This document shows, piece by piece, positions 9,601 through 20,630 of a stretch of 64,000 nt of DNA (the first letter of the stretch is position 1; each line of letters opens with the position of its first letter). Made by a program: the position numbers and the translations under genes. This DNA comes from an uncultured Paenibacillaceae bacterium (GTDB lineage Bacteria > Bacillota > Bacilli > Paenibacillales > K13). The stretch lies in contig CAJXLT010000001.1 of the NCBI GenBank assembly GCA_913056365.1, positions 744,001 through 808,000 on the forward strand. Direction: 5' to 3'. Below the pieces are notes generated by a model. That model was given only the letters and a program-made list of their open reading frames with translations. It was not told the origin of the DNA and made no database searches.

Positions 9601-11153
9601 ACCGCGTGAGTGCAGGGAATGTAAGCGGCATAACGCTGTCCAACGTTGTCTCAGCAACTCCTATCGCTGTTGATCCCGGCGGGCTGAGTGTAGAGTATAA
9701 AGCGGGGGATACGAGTGCAACCGACAATCAGATGAAGCCGCACTTCCGCATTGTCAACGGAGGAAGCGAGCCGGTATCTTTAAGCGATCTGGAAATTCGC
9801 TACTGGTTCACAGTCGATTCGAATCCGAATCTAGGAGTGAACTGTGATTGGTCGCAAATCGGCTGCTCGAACATTCAAGCGAATGTGACGCATATGCCGA
9901 CAGCCTCACATGTTGCTGAAGCCGATGCGTATCTGTCACTGACCTTCACAGCAGGAGCAGGACAAGTAGCTGCAGGCGCGAATTCAGGCGATATCCAACT
10001 GCGGCTGAACAGCAGTAATTGGTCGAACTTGAATGAAGCGAACGATTACTCCTATGACGGTACGATGACGGCTTACGGCAACAATGCGAACGTGAGCTTG
10101 TACCGGAACGGTACCTTGATTGCAGGTACGGAGCCGAGCGATTCAGGGCAGCCGCAGCCGCCAGCAGCTCCGACCGGACTGAGCGCAACAGCAGGGGATG
10201 GAGAAGTATCGCTATCGTGGAATGCGTCGAGTGATGCAACGAGCTACACCGTGAAGCGAGCTGTAACAAGCGGCGGTCCGTACACGAATGTGGCAGCTGC
10301 AGTAGGCAGCACAAGTTACACGGATAGCAGTGTGACGAACGGCACGACTTACTACTATGTCGTAAGCGCTTCGAACAGCGCTGGCGAGAGTGCGAATTCG
10401 GCTGCTGTTAGCGCTACGCCGCAAGGTAACGTCGATCCGCAGCCGCCAGCAGCTCCGACCGGACTGAGCGCAACAGCAGGGGATGGAGAAGTATCGTTAT
10501 CGTGGACGGCTTCGAGTGATGCAACGAGCTATACGGTGAAGCGTGCTGTAACGAGCAGCGGACCCTATACGAATGTGGCAGCTGCAGTGAGCAATACGAG
10601 CTACACGGATAGCAGTGTGACGAACGGCACGACGTATTATTACGTAGTCAGCGCCTCGAACGATGAAGGGGAAAGTCCTAACTCTACAGAGGTGAGTGCT
10701 ACGCCGCAAGGTACATCAGTACCGTCAGATCTGGTACTGCAATACCGAGCTGGTGATACGAATGCTACAGATAGTCAAATCAAGCCGCAATTCAACATCG
10801 TGAACAATGGAACTAGCGCCGTCGAGCTAAGTGATGTGAAGCTCCGTTATTACTTCTCGAAGGATGGCAGTGAATCGATGCAAGCATGGATCGATTGGGC
10901 ACAAGTAGGTCAGAGCAATATTACGACTTCCTTCACGGACACCTATGTCGAACTGGCCTTCACAGCTGGTGCCGGCTCAATATCCGCAGGCAGTCAGTCC
11001 GGTGACATTCAGCTGCGAATGGCGAAGTCCAATTGGTCTAGCTTCGATGAAACGAATGATTATTCGTATGATCCAACGAAGACAGCCTATGCAGCGTGGG
11101 ACCATGTGACATTGTACCTCAACGATACACTCGTATGGGGGATTGAACCATAA
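6606..11153 (+). CDS. GH48 reducing-end cellobiohydrolase with five FN3 and two CBM3 modules
   Basis: A secreted 1515-residue exocellulase expected to release cellobiose processively from reducing ends of cellulose. The ATG at 6606 is chosen over 6582 because AGAGGAG lies 8 bases before it. Signal peptide in residues ~1-39 (ILVIALAILLCMPVIA core, AQSAHGA cleavage region). The GH48 catalytic domain spans ~50-750, with DPANGYFSPEGIPYH and APDYGHMTTSEA; the Glu of TTSEA (E99) corresponds to the family's catalytic acid. Then come FN3 modules at ~755-842, 847-932 and 935-1020, CBM3 at ~1027-1175, FN3 at ~1183-1273 and 1279-1368, and a terminal CBM3 at ~1372-1515. No dockerin. It has its own leader with a cre site. 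Confidence 0.96.
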   Translation: MISLNYQGRSGHMIRQILVIALAILLCMPVIAQSAHGAEPDKPVTVAAASTVMSDRFLTLYDQIKDPANGYFSPEGIPYHAVETLMSEAPDYGHMTTSEAYSYWLWLETLYGYYTDDWSNLEEAWDNLETYIIPSATEQPTMSYYAPGDPADYFPERPQPDQYPTQPGQVPVGQDPLDAELQATYGDNDTYLMHWLLDVDDWYGFGNTLNPSHTATYVNTFQRGEQESVWEAITHPSQDDFSYGKSGEGYVSLFVGGTPAPQWRYTAATDADARAVQVMYWAKELGYNNQTYLDKAKKMGDYLRYGMYDKYFVEIGSADDGSASAGTGKSSSHYLMSWYTAWGGGLGSSQNPNGGNWAWRIGSSHVHQAYNNPVAAFALSQGGLEPESATGASDWDTSLTRQLEFYTWLLTDEGAIGGGATNSIGGSYEQYPAGISTFYGMAYDEAPVYHDPPSNNWFGFQAWPLERVAEMYYILAANGDTTSEEFQMAKLVMDKWIDWSMDYTFVDERPVTDDDGYYLDANDQRIIGGHDPAVATVSEPGAYYVIGNQEWSGQPDTWNGYNNFTGNPNYHVAALNPSQDVGVLGSYVKALTFYAAATKAENGDYSAQGAEARDLANSLLDVAWNYNDGIGIAIPEPRGDYSRFFEDEIYFPDGWTGTTGQGNAISSSLGIPSDPAKGGDGYYISYADLRPDILQDPQWDYLEDLYETSWNPVTEEWENGTPTFTYHRFWSQVDMATAYAEFDRLIGEDAGPIAPSAPTGVQAARDDGQALISWNSVSNADSYSVKRSTTSGGPYTDVATGLSTTSYTDTGLTNGVTYYYVVSAVNSVGESANSAEVSVTPAQPQLPGAFTLTGSPGNGEVDLAWTASIDATSYAVERATSASGPFTTLETDVSGQQYTDTTALNGTTYYYQIAASNSVGTTLSNLVTATPNVPLPGNITLSASAGNGQVELDWTASSNALDYSVERASSPSGPFSQLALTTDLSYTDTSVVNGTTYYYRVSAGNVSGITLSNVVSATPIAVDPGGLSVEYKAGDTSATDNQMKPHFRIVNGGSEPVSLSDLEIRYWFTVDSNPNLGVNCDWSQIGCSNIQANVTHMPTASHVAEADAYLSLTFTAGAGQVAAGANSGDIQLRLNSSNWSNLNEANDYSYDGTMTAYGNNANVSLYRNGTLIAGTEPSDSGQPQPPAAPTGLSATAGDGEVSLSWNASSDATSYTVKRAVTSGGPYTNVAAAVGSTSYTDSSVTNGTTYYYVVSASNSAGESANSAAVSATPQGNVDPQPPAAPTGLSATAGDGEVSLSWTASSDATSYTVKRAVTSSGPYTNVAAAVSNTSYTDSSVTNGTTYYYVVSASNDEGESPNSTEVSATPQGTSVPSDLVLQYRAGDTNATDSQIKPQFNIVNNGTSAVELSDVKLRYYFSKDGSESMQAWIDWAQVGQSNITTSFTDTYVELAFTAGAGSISAGSQSGDIQLRMAKSNWSSFDETNDYSYDPTKTAYAAWDHVTLYLNDTLVWGIEP
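10152..10496 (+). repeat. Exact 60-bp direct repeat within FN3 modules of GH48
   Basis: The 60 bases at 10152-10211 recur identically at 10437-10496, a period of 285 bases equal to one FN3 module plus linker. The surrounding FN3 sequences are also very similar, pointing to a recent module duplication or gene conversion. Confidence 0.85.
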
Positions 11154-11179
11154 GCTGTTCTTGTCTATTGATCAACAAG

Positions 11180-11217
11180 AGGGGCTGTACCCAAGTATGA
11201 ACTTGGGTACAGCCCCT
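11180..11217. terminator. Terminator hairpin shared by GH48 and the convergent GH18 gene
   Basis: A 17-bp perfect stem (11180-11196 with 11201-11217) around ATGA lies between the two convergent stop codons. The T-tracts are weak on both sides (TCATTGT on plus, TTGTTGA on minus). Position and stem length still make a bidirectional terminator likely. Confidence 0.75.
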
Positions 11218-11233
11218 TCATTGTAATCGTTGA

Positions 11234-13168
11234 TCACTTCTCCTTGACAACTGTTTCCCATATATCAGCAGGTTCATGGCCGAGTCTCCATACAGCGACG
11301 CCTGCAAGCCGATATTCCTTCGCAATGGCCATTCTTGCCTTCAATGTTTCATGGTCTTCCATCCAAAATTGATACGTATAGCCGTCTTCTTCGTACGTAT
11401 AACGGTACTGACCGAAACGTTCATCGTAAGATTTGGACATGTTTTTAGACGCAAGCAAGGAAGCAATGTTCTTGTTCAACAAGGAGCTATTGCTTACCAA
11501 GTTGCCGTTCGCATCTAGCTTCCACAGTCGGCTGTAGTAAGGAATTCCCATCACTAACTGATCGCGGCGAATGCCGTACGAGAGAAATTCCTTCACGCCG
11601 TTCTCCGTCCATTCCAATCCTGCAACTGATCCTGGCACATCACTGCCTGAATAGTGGTGATCGTACGTCATAATCATGATTTTGTCGACTACTTTGGCTA
11701 ATGCCGCATGATCGAAGGCCGTAAGGTGATTCCATGCAACGCTGCCTCTCGGCAAGTCGATGGAGAGCTCGAGTTGTTGCGCATGCGCAGCGTCTGCCAG
11801 CGCCGTTACGAACGCTGTGAATCGGTCGCGATCTGAACCGCTAAGCGCTTCAAAGTCAAGATTGATGCCATCCACACCAAGTGCTGCACAGCGATTTACC
11901 AATTTGGTTATGAACGCTTCTTGCGCTTCGGCATCTGCTAAGAAGGCGCTTGTCAGCTTGGAGTCAAATTGGTTATGGACGAGCGGGTGCACTTCGAACC
12001 CTTGGCTGTGCAGCCAGCTTACTAGCTGTGGGCTGGACGTATCCTTCATAGCACCGCTAGCGTCTGTTAGTTCAAACCATGTAGGTGAATCGACGTCGAG
12101 ACCAATTGTCTGTGAAACTTGACTGCGAATGAGCGAATCTGATGAGCTGCCGTTCCATCCCCACACTTGAAGGCGGTCAGCATTATCCCAGATTACTTTT
12201 CCAATCCGATTCGCAAGCGTAGCTTTCGGCAAGCTCTGTGCTACGGATAACGCTTCATTCAGTGTGCGGTAGCTGCCCGTCTTAGACTGCTCATCCTGCC
12301 ATACCTCATAATAGGGAACATTGGTCCATATGTCCCGGCCGTCTTCGGTAATGCGGGCATTCGCCCATAGCTTCGCATACGGTATCGCTTCTTCTATATG
12401 ATAAAACGTCTTCAATAGATTATCGTTCTGATACACGGTATAGCGTTTGTTATTCTCATATACAGTCTGATCGTTGTTCCTTGTGTTCACGACCCGTGCA
12501 TCTGGCAATTGACGGGCTTTGTTCACGGCATCCCGCAGATTGGCGTACACCCATTCCGATTCGGAGTTATCTTGAACGAACACGCGGTATACAGGCTCTC
12601 CCTTGCGCATTTCCGCCTCTTGCTCATCGCTGATATTATCCCATATCCAGAGACTTGTATGTAGATCCATAACATGTGAATGACTCCACTTGTTCGCTTC
12701 CTTCTTAGCTTCCGATAATGTAGCGAAGCCCCAAGAATCCAATGTATTCTCGCTTTGGTACACACGGTAACGGGGATAGTTGTTCCATACCCATCCAGCC
12801 TGTTCCAGATGAATCACGCTTGCCATTCGATGCTGCTCTGCTTCTTGTACGGCTGCATCCTTAGTAGCATACGCCTTCAGCAATGTAACGCCGTCAACCT
12901 GCACACGATATGATGGGAATTGTGACCATATCCATGTGCGGCTCTCAATGTCTTCTACATAGCTGTTCGTAAATTGCTTGGCATAGGCAATAGCTTGGCT
13001 TCGTCCGGCGAACTCCTTCAATAACTCGGCATTTTGATATACGCTGTACTTCGTGGTCAGATCATTCTGGTTGGCTGCCTGAACGGGTATAGACATCGAT
13101 AAGGATGCGATGAGAGCGAATACGATCATCCAGCAGCACAACAACTTCAAGCGGACAACTGTTTGCAT
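11234..13168 (-). CDS. Secreted GH18-type (YaaH-like) protein with six N-terminal repeats
   Basis: A 644-residue secreted protein with an AAGGAG ribosome binding site. Signal peptide ~1-31. Six degenerate repeats of ~45-60 residues follow (about 40-85, 86-131, 132-191, 192-240, 241-284, 285-330), each with YxVYQN, an LLKxF-like strand, an AIxYAK-like helix, and a WIWxxxP end. The C-terminal ~345-640 is a GH18 TIM barrel with DGINLDFE: the catalytic Glu (E440) and the preceding Asp are kept, and N replaces the first Asp of the DxDxE core, as in the YaaH/SleL type. Later landmarks are MIMTYDHHY and GIPYYSRLW. The activity is probably on peptidoglycan-like N-acetylglucosaminyl links rather than cellulose. 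It lies antisense inside the cellulase locus. Confidence 0.88.
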   Translation of the reverse strand: MQTVVRLKLLCCWMIVFALIASLSMSIPVQAANQNDLTTKYSVYQNAELLKEFAGRSQAIAYAKQFTNSYVEDIESRTWIWSQFPSYRVQVDGVTLLKAYATKDAAVQEAEQHRMASVIHLEQAGWVWNNYPRYRVYQSENTLDSWGFATLSEAKKEANKWSHSHVMDLHTSLWIWDNISDEQEAEMRKGEPVYRVFVQDNSESEWVYANLRDAVNKARQLPDARVVNTRNNDQTVYENNKRYTVYQNDNLLKTFYHIEEAIPYAKLWANARITEDGRDIWTNVPYYEVWQDEQSKTGSYRTLNEALSVAQSLPKATLANRIGKVIWDNADRLQVWGWNGSSSDSLIRSQVSQTIGLDVDSPTWFELTDASGAMKDTSSPQLVSWLHSQGFEVHPLVHNQFDSKLTSAFLADAEAQEAFITKLVNRCAALGVDGINLDFEALSGSDRDRFTAFVTALADAAHAQQLELSIDLPRGSVAWNHLTAFDHAALAKVVDKIMIMTYDHHYSGSDVPGSVAGLEWTENGVKEFLSYGIRRDQLVMGIPYYSRLWKLDANGNLVSNSSLLNKNIASLLASKNMSKSYDERFGQYRYTYEEDGYTYQFWMEDHETLKARMAIAKEYRLAGVAVWRLGHEPADIWETVVKEK

Positions 13169-13350
13169 GATGCATCTCCTTTTTTGGCGAAAACTCTTTA
13201 CTCTATTAAACGAACACAGACAGGAAAAGTTTTGGTGGAATTTACTAGAATATAAGGTGAGAGTAGGAGGGGCTCAAGGAACAAGGCTGGCAATAGGGTT
13301 GGAAATATTTTTGACAGAACACCAGATTTTTTCGAATTGATTCAGATTGC

Positions 13351-13380
13351 TTGACGGTATATAGAGCGAGCCGTTATGCT
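13351..13380 (+). promoter_or_regulatory. Candidate sigma-A promoter for the GH9-GH74 unit
   Basis: TTGACG (13351-13356), an 18-base spacer, then TATGCT (13375-13380). The -35 matches five of six positions and the -10 four of six. It lies ~100 bases before the operator-like palindrome at 13483 and ~285 bases before the start codon. Confidence 0.35.
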
Positions 13381-13482
13381 GTTGTCAAATCCCGCGAACG
13401 TTCCATTCCCAGACATTCTTCATCACACACATCATTTATTTCATTGAATTACGCAGTAGTTCGAATTTGTTTTTTCACTGAA

Positions 13483-13500
13483 TTAGAAATCGTTTTCTAA
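13483..13500. promoter_or_regulatory. LacI/CcpA-type palindromic operator upstream of GH9
   Basis: TTAGAAATCGTTTTCTAA is palindromic apart from the central pair of positions and has the central CG of LacI-family sites. It fits the CcpA cre pattern except at the two outermost positions. The same core, TAGAAATCGTTTTC, occurs upstream of the GH5 gene at 20480. Confidence 0.55.
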
Positions 13501-13543
13501 CCGCGGTTGCTACGGAACGACCAATGTTGCCTTGGACACACTT

Positions 13544-13574
13544 TTGTGAAAGGGCTTTCATACTTGTGAAAGGG
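13544..13574 (+). repeat. Direct repeat TTGTGAAAGGG in the GH9 leader
   Basis: TTGTGAAAGGG occurs at 13544-13554 and again at 13564-13574, exactly 20 bases apart (about two helical turns). This arrangement is usual for sites of AraC-type or response-regulator proteins. The regulator is unknown. Confidence 0.4.
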
Positions 13575-13604
13575 GTGATGAGCAGAAAGCGAACATGTCG
13601 GTAG

Positions 13605-16652
<3,048 letters not shown>

Positions 16653-16680
16653 GTAATAGCTTCACTCTCAGGCAGCATAA

Positions 16681-16714
16681 GGAATGGGACCTGGTACTAA
16701 CCAGGTTCCATTCT
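16681..16714 (+). terminator. Hairpin between GH9 and GH74
   Basis: GGAATGGGACCTGGT (16681-16695) pairs with ACCAGGTTCCATTCT (16700-16714), with two G-U pairs, over an ACTA loop. Only a weak T-rich stretch follows, so it may attenuate rather than stop transcription into GH74. A similar hairpin follows GH74. Confidence 0.55.
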
Positions 16715-16762
16715 TGCACTTATGATAATCTTTAATATTCTCATATGAAATGAGGGAAATTG

Positions 16763-19700
16763 ATGATAGCAATCCATAAGAACAAATGGGTTATGTATGT
16801 TCTGGCAATCGCCATCGTATGCAGCACGATAGTAATTGGGGAAACGAGGAAAGCGCAAGCGGCTGGCAATGAGTCATATCACTGGCAAAATGTTGTCACG
16901 GGCGCAGGCGGCGGGTTTGTTCCCGGTATTATCTTCAATCCGAGTGAGCAGGATTTGATCTATGCACGTACAGATATTGGAGGTGCCTATCGATGGGATT
17001 CTGCACAGAGCAGCTGGATTCCGTTGACTGATTTCGTTGGTTGGGACGACTGGAACAACAATGGCATCGATGCTCTTGCTACAGATCCAGTTGACCCTGA
17101 CCGTCTGTACCTTGCAGCGGGTACGTATACGAACGAATGGACTTCGGAGAATGGGGTAATCTTGCGTTCGGATGATCGCGGGGATACATGGGAGACTAGC
17201 CCGCTACCCTTTAAGGTCGGGGGCAATATGCCGGGGCGATCCATGGGAGAACGCTTGATCGTTGATCCGAATGACAACCGAATTTTGTACTTCGGCGCTC
17301 GCAGCGGCAATGGATTGTGGCGCAGCATGGACTATGGAACTACTTGGTCCAAGGTAGAGAGCTTCCCTAATGCGGGCACTTATGTGCAGGACCCGTCTAA
17401 TAGCTATCAGTCTGACATTGTCGGACTTGCATGGATTACGTTCGATCCAACGACAGGTTCACCTGGTCAAGCTACCCAGACCATTTATGTTGGGGTGGCC
17501 GATACAGCGGAGAGCATCTATCGCAGCACGGACGGCGGACAGTCCTGGCACGCAGTGCCGGGACAGCCTGCCGGGTATTTACCACACCATGGCGTGCTGT
17601 CTTCTACAGGCAGTTTGTACATTACTTACAGTGACGGTGTTGGCCCCTATGACGGGACGAAGGGAGAGGTTTGGAAGCTGGATACAGCAACTGGCGTCTG
17701 GACTGACATTAGCCCAGTTCCTAGCAGCAGTGCAGACAATTATTATGGTTATGGCGGATTGGCGGTTGATGCGCAGCAGCCGAATACGCTGATGGTCGCG
17801 ACCTTGAATTCCTGGTGGCCGGATGCGATCATATACCGCAGTACGGACGGAGGGACAACCTGGACACAAATTTGGGACTGGAACGGCTATCCCGAACGGA
17901 CACTGCGGTATACACAAGACGTCTCTGACGCGCCTTGGCTAACATTCGGCGCGAATCCGCAACCGCCGGAAGTGACACCGAAGCTAGGCTGGATGATCGG
18001 TGATTTGGAAATTGACCCATTCGATTCAGATCGTATGATGTACGGAACCGGGGCGACGATCTATGGAACTAACAATTTGACGAACTGGGATGCAGATCAG
18101 CTATTCGATATTTCGGTGATGGCGAATGGCATTGAGGAGATGGCAGTTCTTGATCTCGTCAGTCCGCCGACAGGAGCCCATCTGGTAAGTGCTATTGGAG
18201 ACGTGTCTGGCTTCCGGCATGATGACTTGGATTCGCCGCCATCTACGATCCATACTTCACCGACCTATGCATCGAGCAATAGTATAGACTTCGCAGAATT
18301 GGTTCCCAACTTCATGGTGCGTACAGGCAGTGCCAATAAGGACGAAGATCCGAACGCTAAGGCACTTGGATTCAGCTACGATGGGGGGGCGAATTGGTTC
18401 TCCAGTTCATCTGAACCGGCGGGTTCAGGCGGGGAAGTCGCCGTATCGGCAGACGGCATATCGATCGTCTGGCGCACAGGAGACGGTGCTGTTCATGTCT
18501 CGCAGGATAGCGGCAATAGTTGGACGCAGAGTGCAGGGATACCAGATGGCGCGCATGTAATTGCTGATCGCGTGAATCCGCAACTCTTTTACGCATTTGC
18601 AGCAGGAAATATCTATGTGAGTATCGATGGAGGCAGTACCTTTGCTGCTACTTCAGCGAGTGGCTTGCCGGCTTCCGGATCTTCTGATCTTCGGGCAGTA
18701 CCAGGGCGAGAAGGGGATATCTGGTTTGCCGGAGGAGATGAGACAGGTGGTCCTTACGGCTTATGGCATTCCACTGATTATGGCGAGAGCTTCACGAAGC
18801 TGGCGAATGTAGAAGAAGCAGACAGTATTGGATTCGGGAAGTCCGCACCTGGCGAGGATTATCCAGCACTATACAGCATTGCCCAAATCGATGGAGAACG
18901 TGGATTCTTCCGTTCAGACAACGGAGGAACTTCTTGGGTGCGAATCAATAATGATGAACATCAATATGCGCGGGTCACGACAATTACAGGTGATCCGAGA
19001 ATCTATGGAAGGGTATATGTTGGCACGAATGGCCGAGGCATCGTGTATGGCGACCCGGATGGTGGCGGCGGTCAATTGGACGCAATCATCACACCGACTT
19101 CTGCCACATTCGACAAGCATGTAAATGAGCAGGCTGATATTGCAGTGAACTTGGACTTCAATGGTCATACGCTAGATAGTATTTACAAGGACGGCTTGCC
19201 TATGATAGAGGGTGGAGAGTACACTATATCCGGCAATACAGTCACATTCGGCAAAGCATATTTGGCTAATTTGCCTATCGGAACACACAGCTTTGTGTTC
19301 GATTTCAGCGCAGGAGCCGATGCAGTGCTAACGGTTAACATTATCGATTCAACATCTATACTACCAGCCGCTCCGACAGCCGTAGTGGCTACAGCAGGGG
19401 ATGGACAGGTCAGTCTGAGTTGGCAAGCATCGGCTCATGCAGCAAGCTATAGTGTGAAGCGAGCTGAGCTGGTCAACGGAACATATGCCGTTATCGCTGA
19501 CGGTATCACTACGACAACCTATACCGATACAAGTGTAAGCAACGATACCACGTATTTCTTTACAGTGACGGCTTCGAACGAATCAGGTACAAGTCCTGAT
19601 TCTGTGCAAGTGAGCGCCACACCTACAGGCGGAGGTCAAACTCCGACAGGAGACTTGACTGTGCAGTATAAGGCTGGCGATACCGATGCGACGAATAATG

Positions 19701-20104
19701 TATTGAAGCCATCATTGCGTATTGCGAACAACAGCACTGATTCAGTGACTTTAAGCAGTATGACTATGCGTTATTACTTCGCTCATGAGCAAGGCAAGCC
19801 ACTTGCGGTGTTCTGCGATTGGGCACAAATAGGCTGTTCGAATGTGAGCGCCAATATCGTACAATTGCCGAATGCAGTCACAGGAGCGTCTCATTACTTG
19901 GAGATTGCATATGCCAGCGGAGCAGGAAATCTAGCACCAGGTATGACAACTGGTGAACTCATGTTACGCATCCACAATCAGGATTGGAGTACGATGGATG
20001 AATCGGATGATTACTCATTCGATGGACAGCAAACATCGTACGTCGATTGGGACCAAGTGACTTTATATGAAAATGGAACGTTAGTCTGGGGTATAGAACC
20101 GTAA
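16763..20104 (+). CDS. GH74 xyloglucanase with X2, FN3 and CBM3 modules
   Basis: A secreted 1113-residue endo-xyloglucanase expected to cut the beta-1,4-glucan backbone of xyloglucan. The ATG at 16763 follows GAGGG. Signal peptide ~1-35. The GH74 tandem seven-bladed propeller region is ~36-770, with many sialidase-like RSxDxGxTW blade motifs (RSDDRGDTW, RSTDGGQSW, RSTDGGTTW). Likely catalytic Asp pair D71 (ARTDIGGAY) and D480 (SAIGDVSG), as in other GH74 enzymes. An X2/CBM_X2 Ig-like module (~770-862), one FN3 (~866-956) and a CBM3 (~963-1113) carrying a CDWAQIGC Cys pair follow. Removing xyloglucan would expose cellulose to the neighbouring GH9, GH48 and GH5 enzymes. Confidence 0.95.
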   Translation: MIAIHKNKWVMYVLAIAIVCSTIVIGETRKAQAAGNESYHWQNVVTGAGGGFVPGIIFNPSEQDLIYARTDIGGAYRWDSAQSSWIPLTDFVGWDDWNNNGIDALATDPVDPDRLYLAAGTYTNEWTSENGVILRSDDRGDTWETSPLPFKVGGNMPGRSMGERLIVDPNDNRILYFGARSGNGLWRSMDYGTTWSKVESFPNAGTYVQDPSNSYQSDIVGLAWITFDPTTGSPGQATQTIYVGVADTAESIYRSTDGGQSWHAVPGQPAGYLPHHGVLSSTGSLYITYSDGVGPYDGTKGEVWKLDTATGVWTDISPVPSSSADNYYGYGGLAVDAQQPNTLMVATLNSWWPDAIIYRSTDGGTTWTQIWDWNGYPERTLRYTQDVSDAPWLTFGANPQPPEVTPKLGWMIGDLEIDPFDSDRMMYGTGATIYGTNNLTNWDADQLFDISVMANGIEEMAVLDLVSPPTGAHLVSAIGDVSGFRHDDLDSPPSTIHTSPTYASSNSIDFAELVPNFMVRTGSANKDEDPNAKALGFSYDGGANWFSSSSEPAGSGGEVAVSADGISIVWRTGDGAVHVSQDSGNSWTQSAGIPDGAHVIADRVNPQLFYAFAAGNIYVSIDGGSTFAATSASGLPASGSSDLRAVPGREGDIWFAGGDETGGPYGLWHSTDYGESFTKLANVEEADSIGFGKSAPGEDYPALYSIAQIDGERGFFRSDNGGTSWVRINNDEHQYARVTTITGDPRIYGRVYVGTNGRGIVYGDPDGGGGQLDAIITPTSATFDKHVNEQADIAVNLDFNGHTLDSIYKDGLPMIEGGEYTISGNTVTFGKAYLANLPIGTHSFVFDFSAGADAVLTVNIIDSTSILPAAPTAVVATAGDGQVSLSWQASAHAASYSVKRAELVNGTYAVIADGITTTTYTDTSVSNDTTYFFTVTASNESGTSPDSVQVSATPTGGGQTPTGDLTVQYKAGDTDATNNVLKPSLRIANNSTDSVTLSSMTMRYYFAHEQGKPLAVFCDWAQIGCSNVSANIVQLPNAVTGASHYLEIAYASGAGNLAPGMTTGELMLRIHNQDWSTMDESDDYSFDGQQTSYVDWDQVTLYENGTLVWGIEP

Positions 20105-20128
20105 CAGATCTTATATCGGGCAGCAATG

Positions 20129-20162
20129 AGAATGGAATCTGGTTCATACCGGATTCCATTCT
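20129..20162 (+). terminator. Hairpin after GH74
   Basis: AGAATGGAATCTGGT (20129-20143) pairs with ACCGGATTCCATTCT (20148-20162) over a TCAT loop, followed by TGCCTGCTTTCTTTT. It is related in sequence to the hairpin after GH9. Confidence 0.65.
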
Positions 20163-20479
20163 TGCCTGCTTTCTTTTGTGCGAATTTGAAGCTGAAGCAA
20201 TGTTCGACAAGTCATACAATGTATAACGGAGCGAAAATTACTGCAAAAATACACGCTTGTTGCTTGCAGAATAGGCAATTGCCCGAAATGCCTACGAATC
20301 TGCAGCTTTATATACGGAAAATCGCCACTTCAGGAAGTATATGCTTCTAAAGGATGTAAGTTTGCAGGTATTCACATTTCAGAGTAGTTTTTTTGGAAAA
20401 TGCCTGCATGAACGCAGGAATTTCCTCGTTCATCCTTGACTCTGTAACAGCGCATGGGATAGATCTACTACAGCCAATC

Positions 20480-20495
20480 TAGAAATCGTTTTCCA
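20480..20495. promoter_or_regulatory. LacI/CcpA-type operator upstream of GH5
   Basis: TAGAAATCGTTTTCCA repeats the core of the palindrome upstream of GH9 (13483-13500), identical over 14 bases, with the central CG typical of LacI-family operators. It lies ~135 bases before the GH5 start codon. Confidence 0.5.
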
Positions 20496-20630
20496 CTCTC
20501 GTTATACATGTATTCTTTAAGGTGGTGGTGCCTGAACAATAACTCGGGATAGCTTCTCAGTACGAACACGAAATCGAACTTGCAAAATTCAGAAGATATT
20601 GTAAGTAAATTAAGAAAGGAGACGTAACTT

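Larger units (their letters stand above)
20105..20630 (+). other. Intergenic region upstream of GH5
   Basis: 526 bases without a supported gene. It holds the GH74 terminator hairpin (20129-20162), a TTGACT-like -35 near 20436 with a poor -10, the operator-like sequence at 20480-20495, and the AAAGGAG ribosome binding site of GH5. Short frames within it lack ribosome binding sites. Confidence 0.5.

Noticed and set aside
8868-11150. CRISPR-like or mobile repeat array in the GH48 gene
   Set aside because: The repeats are in-frame FN3 coding modules of ~285 bases with protein-level conservation, not short direct repeats with spacers.
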